This document shows positions 25,136-32,212 of a stretch of 33,534 nucleotides of DNA, one piece after another. A program made the translations under genes and the position numbers. Position 1 is the stretch's first letter; every line of letters begins with the position of its first letter. The notes under the pieces are model-generated. The model was given only the letters and a program-made list of their open reading frames with translations. It ran no database searches and was not told the origin of the DNA. The DNA is taken from contig NZ_JAAGNI010000056.1 in NCBI RefSeq assembly GCF_010550605.1, positions 1-33,534 on the forward strand, in the 5' to 3' direction. The DNA is from Streptomyces sp. SID9727. Its GTDB lineage: Bacteria > Actinomycetota > Actinomycetes > Streptomycetales > Streptomycetaceae.

Positions 25136-26500
25136 ATGACCGGCCGTCCGATTCCCGAGACCGTCGCCTCACTGATGCCCCGCGCCAAGGCGGAGCTGAC
25201 CGAGCTGGTGGCCTTCCAGTCGGTGGCGGACCCCGCGGTCTATCCGAGGAGCGAGTGCGAGGGCGCCGCCGAGTGGGTCGCCGCCGCCCTGCGCACCGAG
25301 GGCTTCCAGGACGTGGCCCTGCTCGACACCCCGGACGGCAGCCAGTCCGTCTACGGCTTCCTGCCCGGCCCGGCGGGCGCTCCCACCGTGCTGCTCTACG
25401 CGCACTACGACGTGCAGCCGCCGCTGGACGAGGCCGCCTGGATCTCCCCGCCGTTCGAGCTGACGGAGCGTGACGGGCGCTGGTTCGGCCGGGGCACGGC
25501 CGACTGCAAGGGCGGCTTCATCATGCATCTCCTCGCGCTGCGCGCCCTGGAGGCCGACGGCGGGGTCCCCGTCTCGGTCAAGGTGATCGTGGAGGGTTCG
25601 GAGGAGCAGGGCACCGGCGGTCTGGAGCGGTACGCCGAGGCGCACCCCGAGCTGCTGGCCGCCGACACCATCGTGATCGGTGACACCGGCAACTTCCGGG
25701 TGGGGCTGCCGACCGTCACCTCGACGCTGCGCGGCATGACGATGCTGCGGGTCCAGCTCGACACCCTGGAGGGCAACCTCCACTCCGGCCAGTTCGGCGG
25801 TGCCGCGCCCGACGCGCTCGCCGCGATGATCCAGCTGCTCGCCTCGCTGCGCGCCGAGGACGGCTCGACCACGGTCGACGGCCTGACCGCGGACGGGCGG
25901 TGGGACGGGCTGCAGTACCCGGAGGAGGAGTTCCGCAAGGACGCCAAGGTCCTCGACGGGGTCGGGCTCATCGGCACCGGCACGGTCTCGGACCGGATCT
26001 GGGCCCGGCCCGCCGTCACCGTGATCGGCATCGACTGCCCGGCCGTGGTCGGCGCGACGCCCTCCGTGCAGGCGAGCGCCCGCGCGCAGATCAGCCTGCG
26101 GGTGCCGCCGGGCCAGGACGCGCAGCAGGCCACGAAGCTCCTGACCGCGCACCTTCTCGCGCACGCCCCGTGGGGTGCGAAGGTCTCGGTCGAACAGGTC
26201 GGCCAGGGCCAGCCGTTCCGCGCGGACACCGGGAGCCCGGCGTACACCGCGATGGCCGACGCCATGCGGGTCGCGTACCCGGGCCAGGAGATGCAGTCCT
26301 CCGGCATGGGCGGCTCGATCCCGCTGTGCAACACACTGGCCGGGCTGTACCCGGAGGCGGAGATCCTGCTGATCGGGCTCAGCGAGCCGGAGGCGCAGAT
26401 CCACGCGGTGAACGAGAGCGTGTCGCCCGACGAGCTGGAGCGGCTGTCCGTGGCCGAGGCCCTGTTCCTGCGCAACTACGCGGCCTCGAAGGCGGTCTGA
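25136..26500 (+). CDS. M20-family dipeptidase
   Basis: 454 residues from ATG 25136, with AGGAG eight bases before it. The two-zinc site of M20/CNDP-type dipeptidases is complete: H90 and D92 in YAHYDVQP, bridging D123 in GRGTADCKGG, catalytic E156 and E157 in EGSEEQGTGGL, D183 in IGDTGN, and H423 in AQIHAVNE. The central dimerisation domain (about 190-310) includes HSGQFGGAAPDAL. It hydrolyses dipeptides or related N-acyl amino acids in the cytoplasm; no signal peptide is seen. The length is normal. It is divergent from the flavoprotein gene and 90 bases before the MBL-fold gene. Confidence 0.92.
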   Translation: MTGRPIPETVASLMPRAKAELTELVAFQSVADPAVYPRSECEGAAEWVAAALRTEGFQDVALLDTPDGSQSVYGFLPGPAGAPTVLLYAHYDVQPPLDEAAWISPPFELTERDGRWFGRGTADCKGGFIMHLLALRALEADGGVPVSVKVIVEGSEEQGTGGLERYAEAHPELLAADTIVIGDTGNFRVGLPTVTSTLRGMTMLRVQLDTLEGNLHSGQFGGAAPDALAAMIQLLASLRAEDGSTTVDGLTADGRWDGLQYPEEEFRKDAKVLDGVGLIGTGTVSDRIWARPAVTVIGIDCPAVVGATPSVQASARAQISLRVPPGQDAQQATKLLTAHLLAHAPWGAKVSVEQVGQGQPFRADTGSPAYTAMADAMRVAYPGQEMQSSGMGGSIPLCNTLAGLYPEAEILLIGLSEPEAQIHAVNESVSPDELERLSVAEALFLRNYAASKAV

Positions 26501-26590
26501 GTCCCCGCCGGGGCGGGATACGCGTTGAGCGAAGCTCGCCGAGAGCGTAGATCCATGCGGTGGCCGTCCGCCGCCGCTTACGTTCGCCGC

Positions 26591-27301
26591 ATGGATCTCG
26601 TAGAAGTGCTTCCGCAGTTGCACATGTTCCGCTTCCCGATCGGCCAGGCGTACCTCTGGCGCGACGGGACGGAGCTGACCCTGATCGACGCGGGCGACGT
26701 GAACGCGGCGTCCGCCATCGAGGAGGCGGTGCGCGGCCTCGGCCACGACCCCGCCGGCATCGCCCGGATCGTCATCACCCACGGCCACCGGGACCACTAC
26801 GGCGCCGCCCAGGAGCTGGCCGACCGCCACGGTGCCGAGATTCTGGCGCACCGGCTGGACGCGCCGGTGATCCGGGGCGAGGAGGAGGTCGGGGAACCGG
26901 TGCTCCTGGACTGGGAACGCCCGCTGTACGAGCACGCGCTGACGGTTCCCCCGGCGCCTGCGACCCGGGTCGACACCGAGCTGTCCGACGGGGTGGTGCT
27001 GCCGTTCGGGGGCGGGGCGCGGGTGGTCCACTCCCCCGGTCACACGCCCGGCTCCATCGGGGTGCATCTGCCCGGGCACGGCGTGCTGTTCACGGGCGAC
27101 TGCGTGGCCGGGGTGGGGCAGGTGATGCTGGGCGTCTTCAACATCGACCGGGAGCAGGCCGTGGCCTCGTTCCGGCGGCTGGCCGCGCTGGAGCCGGCCA
27201 CGGTCTGCTTCGGCCACGGCGGCCCCCTCACCGAGGACGCCGCCGCGGTCCTGCGGGCCTCAGCCGACGGGGACGCCGGCCTCCAGGTTGAGCACGGCTG
27301 A
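26591..27301 (+). CDS. MBL-fold metallohydrolase
   Basis: 236 residues. All zinc ligands are seen: H64, H66, D68 and H69 in THGHRDHYG, H151 in HSPGHTPGS, D170 in FTGDC and H209 in CFGHGG. This is the glyoxalase II/YycJ-like metallo-beta-lactamase fold; the substrate cannot be told from sequence. ATG 26591 is six bases after TACGTT (26579-26584), a possible -10, with no ribosome site, so it may be leaderless. In-frame upstream starts add only a short Arg-rich leader. Its 3' end overlaps the kinase-NUDIX gene by 42 bp, tail to tail. Confidence 0.9.
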   Translation: MDLVEVLPQLHMFRFPIGQAYLWRDGTELTLIDAGDVNAASAIEEAVRGLGHDPAGIARIVITHGHRDHYGAAQELADRHGAEILAHRLDAPVIRGEEEVGEPVLLDWERPLYEHALTVPPAPATRVDTELSDGVVLPFGGGARVVHSPGHTPGSIGVHLPGHGVLFTGDCVAGVGQVMLGVFNIDREQAVASFRRLAALEPATVCFGHGGPLTEDAAAVLRASADGDAGLQVEHG

Positions 27302-28297
27302 GCGTTCGCGGGCCCGGAGCGCCCAGCGCAGCCGTTCGTAGCGGGTGGGCGGCAGCAGGGTGACCGCCTCCGCCTCGGTGACGAACCGCCAGCCGCGCAG
27401 CTCGGAGCCGGGGAGCAGCAGCCGTTCCGCGTCCGCCCGGGGCAGCAGCCCGCCGTCGAAGAGGAGGCGCAGGCCTCCGTACCCGGGCGGGTCGGGCGCC
27501 TCCCAGTCGATGACGAGCAGCTTGGGCACCCGTTCGAGCTGGATGCCGATCTCCTCGGCGACCTCCCGGATCCCGGCCTGGGCGGGGGCCTCGCCGGCCT
27601 CCACGACGCCGCCGGGGAACTCCCATCCGGGCTTGTACGTGGGATCGACGAGCAGGAACCGGTCGTGCTCGTCGAAGAGGAGCACCCCGGAGGCGACGGT
27701 CTCCGCCGTCGGCTCGGGGGTCTGGACGATCTCGCAGGCGGGGGCGGCGCCGGTGCGTACGGCCTCCGCGATCCGCTCGGCCGTCTCGCGCGGGGTGAGC
27801 GCGCTGTTGTCGATGGTGTGGGCGTCCCCGGTGATCCAGCCGAGGGCCGACCGGTACGGTTCGATCCGGTCGTACGCCCAGCGGCCGGTCGGGTCCACCC
27901 CCTCCGCGTCGCCCGGGTCCTGCGCCCGGTGGGCGATACGGGTGCGCAGGATCGTTTCCTCAGGTGAGAGCAGCACATGGCACACCGGTACGCGCCGGGC
28001 GGCGAGGCCGCCGAATATCTCGTCGCGGTACTCCTGTCTCAGGAGGGTCATCGGCACGACGAGGACTCCGCCCAGCTCGGCGAGGAGCGCGGCGGCGGTG
28101 TCCACCACGAGGCGCCGCCAGATCGGCAGGTCCTGGAAGTCCGTCACCTCGGCCAGTTTCTTCTGGGGCAGCAGGCTTCCGAGCCCCGTCCCGGTGAGTT
28201 CCGGGTCGTACAAGGTGCTGTTCGGGATCAGATCGATCAGTTCACGCGCGGCGCTGGTCTTTCCGGCGCCGAACGCACCGTTGATCCAGACGATCAC
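27260..28297 (-). CDS. P-loop kinase-like domain fused to NUDIX hydrolase
   Basis: 345 residues from GTG 28297, after GAGGGGG. Residues 1-190 are a P-loop nucleotide kinase-like domain with Walker A GAFGAGKTS (7-15), a helix ARELIDLIPN and a late R-x-x-R segment (LRTRIAHR), as in the small AAA/gluconokinase-like proteins of actinobacteria. Residues about 200-345 are a NUDIX domain with the full box G-G-V-V-E-A-G-E...R-E-V-A-E-E-I-G (about 230-251). One protein thus holds a phosphotransfer domain and a nucleoside-diphosphate-X pyrophosphatase. The frame is open to 28405, but the ribosome site and the Walker A spacing fix 28297. Confidence 0.88.
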   Translation of the reverse strand: MIVWINGAFGAGKTSAARELIDLIPNSTLYDPELTGTGLGSLLPQKKLAEVTDFQDLPIWRRLVVDTAAALLAELGGVLVVPMTLLRQEYRDEIFGGLAARRVPVCHVLLSPEETILRTRIAHRAQDPGDAEGVDPTGRWAYDRIEPYRSALGWITGDAHTIDNSALTPRETAERIAEAVRTGAAPACEIVQTPEPTAETVASGVLLFDEHDRFLLVDPTYKPGWEFPGGVVEAGEAPAQAGIREVAEEIGIQLERVPKLLVIDWEAPDPPGYGGLRLLFDGGLLPRADAERLLLPGSELRGWRFVTEAEAVTLLPPTRYERLRWALRARERSAVLNLEAGVPVG

Positions 28298-28408
28298 GGT
28301 TCCCCCTCTTCCGTAGCAGCCCCCTGTGGCTTGCCCGCAACACCCTGCCGCGAAAACCCGCCCGAGGCGACGCGTTGCGCGGGCGGGACGGCGGGGGCCG
28401 CGCACGGG

Positions 28409-28675
28409 CTACGGCGTATCGCCCCGCCAGTCCCACTTGTCCGGCTCGTCCGGGCGCGGCCCGTACTCCGCACGGCCTCCCGGTCCGTACGCGCCGATCT
28501 CGGTGACCAGGGCGGAGCCGTCCGCGAGGGCCACCGGTGTCCACCCGGTCACGTCGAGGAGCAGTCCGTCGAGCGGCCCGCCGACCAGTTCGCGGTACTC
28601 GCGGCCGGGCCGCGGGCCCGGGTCGGGGTCTTCGTGGTCGGCGCCGTACACCCGCCGTCGCATGATCTCGTCCAT
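28409..28675 (-). CDS. Small conserved hypothetical protein
   Basis: 88 residues. The N-terminal part MDEIMRRRVYGADHEDPDPG is acidic and flexible. The remainder (YRELVGGPLDGLLLDVTGW, then LVTEIGAYGPGGRAEYGPRP, DKWDWRGDTP) has several conserved-looking Gly, Trp and Tyr positions. I recall similar short Streptomyces proteins but no function. ATG 28675 or ATG 28663 could be the start; neither has a strong ribosome site. It lies upstream of the kinase-NUDIX gene on the same strand, 111 bases away. Confidence 0.55.
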   Translation of the reverse strand: MDEIMRRRVYGADHEDPDPGPRPGREYRELVGGPLDGLLLDVTGWTPVALADGSALVTEIGAYGPGGRAEYGPRPDEPDKWDWRGDTP

Positions 28676-28755
28676 GCACGCAGGATCGCACCCGCCACTG
28701 ACAACGGCGGGCCCGCAAGGACCGTGGCGGCGCGCCGGAAGCCCCCGCCGGGGCC

Positions 28756-28815
28756 TCGGGCGACTCCGGCCGGGGCGACTCCGGCTCGGACGACACCGGC
28801 TCGGGCGGCGAAGGC
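28756..28815. repeat. Four imperfect 15-bp tandem repeats
   Basis: Units TCGGGCGACTCCGGC, CGGGGCGACTCCGGC, TCGGACGACACCGGC and TCGGGCGGCGAAGGC follow each other without gap between the small hypothetical gene and the permease stop at 28821. The repeat would read Ser-Gly-Asp-Ser-Gly on the plus strand, but no gene start or stop frames it. It is probably local slippage in spacer DNA. Confidence 0.7.
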
Positions 28816-28820
28816 TCCAC

Positions 28821-29732
28821 TCACCCCTTCCCGGACCCCAGCGTGAGTCCGGCGATGAAGTGCCGCTGGAGCAGCAGGAAGACGACGAGGGTCGGGAGCG
28901 CCACGATCACGGAACCGGCGGCGAGCAGGTTGTAGTCCGTGAAGAACTGCCCGCGCAGGTTGTTCAACGCGGAGGTGACGGGCAGTTTGTCGCCGTCGGA
29001 GATGAAGACCAGCGCCCACAGGAAGTCGTTGTACATCCAGGTGAACTGGAGCGTGCCCAGCGCGGCGAGCGCCGGGCGGCACAGCGGCAGGGTGATCCGC
29101 CAGAACCGGGTCCACACCCCCGCCCCGTCCACCACGGCCGCCTCCAGGATCTCCGGTGGGAGGGTGCGCATGAAGTTGGCCAGGACGAACACGCAGAAGC
29201 CGATCTGGAAGCCGATCTGCACCAGGACGACGGCCCAGTAGGAGTCGAACATCGTCATCGAGTCGGACATCCAGTACGGCAGCGGGATCCGGTTGAAGAC
29301 GACGTACAGCGGGGTGACGATCACCTGCTGCGGGAGCAGGTTGCCCGCCGTGAAGAGCATGAGCAGGACCAGCCCGCCGCGTATCTTCAGCCGGGCGAGC
29401 GCGAAGGCCACGAACGAGGCGAGGAACAGGGTGATCAGGACCCCCGGCACCGCGATGATCAGGGTGTTGACGAAGTACTTCGTCATGCCGGAGTCGGTGA
29501 ACGCCTGCCGGTAGTAGTCCAGGGAGAGATGGCGCGGCAGCGAGAAGTAGCCGTACTCGGAGGTCTCGTCGTACGGCCGCAGGGACGCGTACACCGCGAG
29601 CAGCAGCGGGGCGAGGAAGGCCAGCGAGACCGCCGTCAGGAAGGCGTGCACTCCGAGTCGCCCGGGGCGGAGCCGGCGGCGGGCCCCGGCGGGGGCGGCC
29701 GGGACGGCACGGGTGGTCTGCGTGGTGGTCAT
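28821..29732 (-). CDS. Sugar ABC transporter permease, MalG-type
   Basis: 303 residues from ATG 29732, which overlaps the upstream permease's stop as ATGA. GGGGAGAAAG precedes it. Six membrane helices are visible, with the cytoplasmic EAA loop EAAVVDGAGVWTRFWRITLPL (about residues 195-215) that docks the ATPase. The C-terminal LLLQRHFIAGLTLGSGKG is the usual end of MalG/LacG-type permeases. With the MalF-type gene and binding protein it forms a carbohydrate importer. No ATPase gene is present in the cluster; Streptomyces importers of this group share the ATPase MsiK. The ribosome site and the four-base overlap indicate translational coupling. Confidence 0.92.
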   Translation of the reverse strand: MTTTQTTRAVPAAPAGARRRLRPGRLGVHAFLTAVSLAFLAPLLLAVYASLRPYDETSEYGYFSLPRHLSLDYYRQAFTDSGMTKYFVNTLIIAVPGVLITLFLASFVAFALARLKIRGGLVLLMLFTAGNLLPQQVIVTPLYVVFNRIPLPYWMSDSMTMFDSYWAVVLVQIGFQIGFCVFVLANFMRTLPPEILEAAVVDGAGVWTRFWRITLPLCRPALAALGTLQFTWMYNDFLWALVFISDGDKLPVTSALNNLRGQFFTDYNLLAAGSVIVALPTLVVFLLLQRHFIAGLTLGSGKG

Positions 29733-30643
29733 CGGTCTTTCTCCCCTCGGAGCTCCTGGACCAGGTACGTCGCCACGAATCCGAGGGAGACGGTCAGCAG
29801 GACGACGGCGATCGCGGAGCCGAAGCCGATGCGGCTGGCCTCGCCGATGATGTTGTCGGTGACGAGCACGGACAGCAGTTCGAGGCCGTTGCGGCCGTGG
29901 TTGACCGCGTACACGATGTCGAAGGCGCGGAGCGACTCGATCACGGTGATCACGCCGACGATGACGTTGACCGGCCGCAGGGTCGGGAAGACGACGTGGA
30001 AGAAGGTCTGCGCCTCGCTCGCCCCGTCGATCGCCGCCGCCTCCTTGAGCGACTGGTCGACGGCCTTGAGCCCGGCGAGGTAGAGGATCATCACATAGCC
30101 GGTGTGGCGCCAGGCGGCGGCCAGCAGGACCATCCAGATGTTGAGGTCCGGATCGCCGAGCCAGTCCGTCGGGGTCTCCGTGTCGCCGATGACCGCGTTG
30201 AGCGCCCCCTGGTCCCGCGAGAACACGAGCTGGGCGATGAAGCCGACCACCGCGAGCGAGAGCACGACGGGCATGTACAGCGTGGACTGGTAGAACCGGC
30301 TGAACCGCACGCCGCGGTCGATCAGCACGGCCAGGAGCAGCCCGAACGGGGTGGCGACGAGGCCGAGGAAGGCGAGCCAGAGCAGATTGTGCCGGGCGGC
30401 GGGCCAGAACTGCGGGTAGTTCGTGAACAGGTTGGCGTAGTTGCGGGTCCCGACCCACTCGATGTCTCCGATCCCGTCCCAACTGGTGAACGAGAGGACG
30501 ACGGAGGCCAGGGTCGGGCCCCAGACGATGGCGAGGTCGAGCAGGACGGGCAGACCGAGCAGCACACCGAGCACGACGAGGTCGCGACGGGTGTACCGCC
30601 GCGTGCCCCGACGTCCGGTGCGCCTCCCCGAGATGAACGGCAC
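29729..30643 (-). CDS. Sugar ABC transporter permease, MalF-type
   Basis: 304 residues from GTG 30643, with GGGAG seven bases upstream. Six membrane helices follow an Arg-rich N-terminus. The EAA motif EAAAIDGASEAQTFFHVVFPTL (about residues 193-214) marks the ATPase contact. WVGTRNYANLF near the first periplasmic loop is typical of the lactose/raffinose-type MalF permeases. It sits between the binding protein (15 bases upstream) and the MalG-type gene (four-base overlap), all on the minus strand. Confidence 0.92.
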   Translation of the reverse strand: MPFISGRRTGRRGTRRYTRRDLVVLGVLLGLPVLLDLAIVWGPTLASVVLSFTSWDGIGDIEWVGTRNYANLFTNYPQFWPAARHNLLWLAFLGLVATPFGLLLAVLIDRGVRFSRFYQSTLYMPVVLSLAVVGFIAQLVFSRDQGALNAVIGDTETPTDWLGDPDLNIWMVLLAAAWRHTGYVMILYLAGLKAVDQSLKEAAAIDGASEAQTFFHVVFPTLRPVNVIVGVITVIESLRAFDIVYAVNHGRNGLELLSVLVTDNIIGEASRIGFGSAIAVVLLTVSLGFVATYLVQELRGEKDR

Positions 30644-30658
30644 GGCGGTACTCCCGGT

Positions 30659-32002
30659 TCAGTCCGAGGCGAAGATGGACTTCTTCTGCCGTTCGATGTC
30701 GTTGACCAGGCCGTTCACGTCGTCGGGGCTGCTGATGAACTTCTGGATGGCGGGGATCATGACCGTGGACGCGAAGTCCGGGCGGGTGTCGCGGTCGAGG
30801 AACTGCGAGATCTGCTTGGCGCCCGAGACGAGCCCGACGGCCTTCTTCTGGATCGGGGTGTACGTGGAGGTGTCCGCCTCGTCGCTGACCGCGATGTTGT
30901 TGGGGTCGCCCTTGAGGTAGACGTCCTCGGCCTTGCCGGTGGCGAGCCACTTCAGCAGGTCCTTGGCGCTCTCCAGCGTCTTCTTGTTCTTCAGGTTCTT
31001 GGACTTCTTGGCGAGCAGGAACCCGTCGATGGGCGCCTCCACGGCGTCCTGGCCGTACTCGGGGTTGATCACGGGGAACGGGAAGAAGTCCAGGTCGGCC
31101 TGTTGGTCCTTGGGGAACTGCTGCCCGGGGTGCGGCAGACCGAGCACGGTCATGCCCGCCTCGCGCTTCTGGAGACTGGCGGCGGACTCCTGCCAGGTAC
31201 GGCCGTTGGCGCCGGGCTGGCAGTACGGGAGGAGGCGCCGCCAGGTGTCGAAGACCTCCCGGACGCGCTTGTCCGTCCAGGCTTCCTCACCGGCCATGAG
31301 GCTCTTGTGGAATTCGTATCCGTTGGTGCGCATGTTGATGTAGTCGAACGTGCCCATGGCGGGCCAGCCGTCCTTGTCGCTGAACGCGATGGGGTCCAGC
31401 TTGTCCTTCTTCATCTGCTTGGCGAGCGCCACGTACTCGTCAAGCGTTTTGGGCACCTGATAACCGCGCTCCGTGAACAGGCTCTTCCGGTGGAAGACGG
31501 CCCACGGATAGTAGTAGTACGGGGTGAGGTACTGCTTGCCGTCCTCGCCGGTGGACTGGTCCTTCAGGGCGTCGGAGAATCCCGTGTAGTGCTGCCAGTT
31601 GTCGCTGATGTCGTACAGCAGGCCCTTCTTCGCGAAGAACTGCATGCGGTACCCGGCGAACCACATGAAGACATCGTCGGGCTTGCCCTGGAGATAACGG
31701 TTGATGTTCTCCTGGAAGGTGTTGTGGTCGACGGTGTTGACCTCGACCTTCCGGCCGTCCGACTGCGCGGCGTACGCCTTGAACGCGTCGGCGAACGCCT
31801 TCTTGGGAACGGGGTCGGACCCGTTCGATCCCAGGGTGATGGTCTTGCCGTCCCCGCCGGGGCCTCCGCCGCACGCGGCGAGCAGGGCGGGGAGCGTGAC
31901 CGCGCCGGCACCGAGCGCCGCGCCTCGCAGCAGGCTCCGCCGGGTCATCCGGTGTCCCGCGACACTGCCGGGCAGATCCGATCTGTTGTACGAGTGTGCC
32001 AT
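30659..32002 (-). CDS. Extracellular sugar-binding lipoprotein of ABC importer
   Basis: 447 residues from ATG 32002, after GGAGGA. The signal peptide has a twin-arginine motif (MTRRSLLRG, R21-R22), a hydrophobic stretch and lipobox LAAC with Cys44, so it is exported by Tat and anchored as a lipoprotein. The mature part has family-1 binding-protein features: ITLGSNGSDPVPKKAFADAF, DDVFMWFAGYRMQFFAKKGL, YYYYPWAVFHRKSLF and EAPIDGFLLAKKSK near the end of lobe 2. A minus-strand promoter (32079-32051) lies 42 bases upstream. It is divergent from the GH27 gene, which suggests an alpha-galactoside as ligand. Confidence 0.92.
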   Translation of the reverse strand: MAHSYNRSDLPGSVAGHRMTRRSLLRGAALGAGAVTLPALLAACGGGPGGDGKTITLGSNGSDPVPKKAFADAFKAYAAQSDGRKVEVNTVDHNTFQENINRYLQGKPDDVFMWFAGYRMQFFAKKGLLYDISDNWQHYTGFSDALKDQSTGEDGKQYLTPYYYYPWAVFHRKSLFTERGYQVPKTLDEYVALAKQMKKDKLDPIAFSDKDGWPAMGTFDYINMRTNGYEFHKSLMAGEEAWTDKRVREVFDTWRRLLPYCQPGANGRTWQESAASLQKREAGMTVLGLPHPGQQFPKDQQADLDFFPFPVINPEYGQDAVEAPIDGFLLAKKSKNLKNKKTLESAKDLLKWLATGKAEDVYLKGDPNNIAVSDEADTSTYTPIQKKAVGLVSGAKQISQFLDRDTRPDFASTVMIPAIQKFISSPDDVNGLVNDIERQKKSIFASD

Positions 32003-32050
32003 GACCCCGTCCTCCGGAAGGCAACCGAACACAACCGAACGTGCGCTTGG

Positions 32051-32079
32051 ATCTCACCCCCAACATGGGGCGCAGTCAA
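32051..32079 (-). promoter_or_regulatory. Promoter of the sugar ABC importer operon
   Basis: On the minus strand TTGACT (32079 to 32074), a 17-nt spacer and TGAGAT (32056 to 32051) make a strong vegetative-type promoter with a leader of about 42 bases before the ATG. An inverted repeat GTCAA (32075-32079)/TTGAC (32085-32089) overlaps the -35 and could bind a regulator. Confidence 0.6.
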
Positions 32080-32118
32080 GGGTTTTGACGAGATGTGGCC
32101 GACGGGATCCACGCCCTC

Positions 32119-32147
32119 TTCCAACAGAGTTCAACACGCTCTAACGT
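32119..32147 (+). promoter_or_regulatory. Possible promoter of the GH27 gene
   Basis: TTCCAA (32119-32124), 17 nt and TAACGT (32142-32147) point toward the GH27 gene, with about 60 bases of leader. CAACAGAGTT and CAACACGCTC (32122-32141) form an approximate direct repeat inside the promoter that could be part of a LacI-type site. The evidence is weak. Confidence 0.35.
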
Positions 32148-32212
32148 ATTCGCTCGTCTTGGCGTGTGCATGTCGCTCGCCTGATCCGGCACGAGTACGG
32201 AGGAACGTAACG

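Noticed and set aside
28676..28820. A coding region in the 15-bp repeats before the permease gene
   Set aside because: The repeats keep a 5-residue period, but no start, ribosome site or stop frames them and both strands give low-complexity text.
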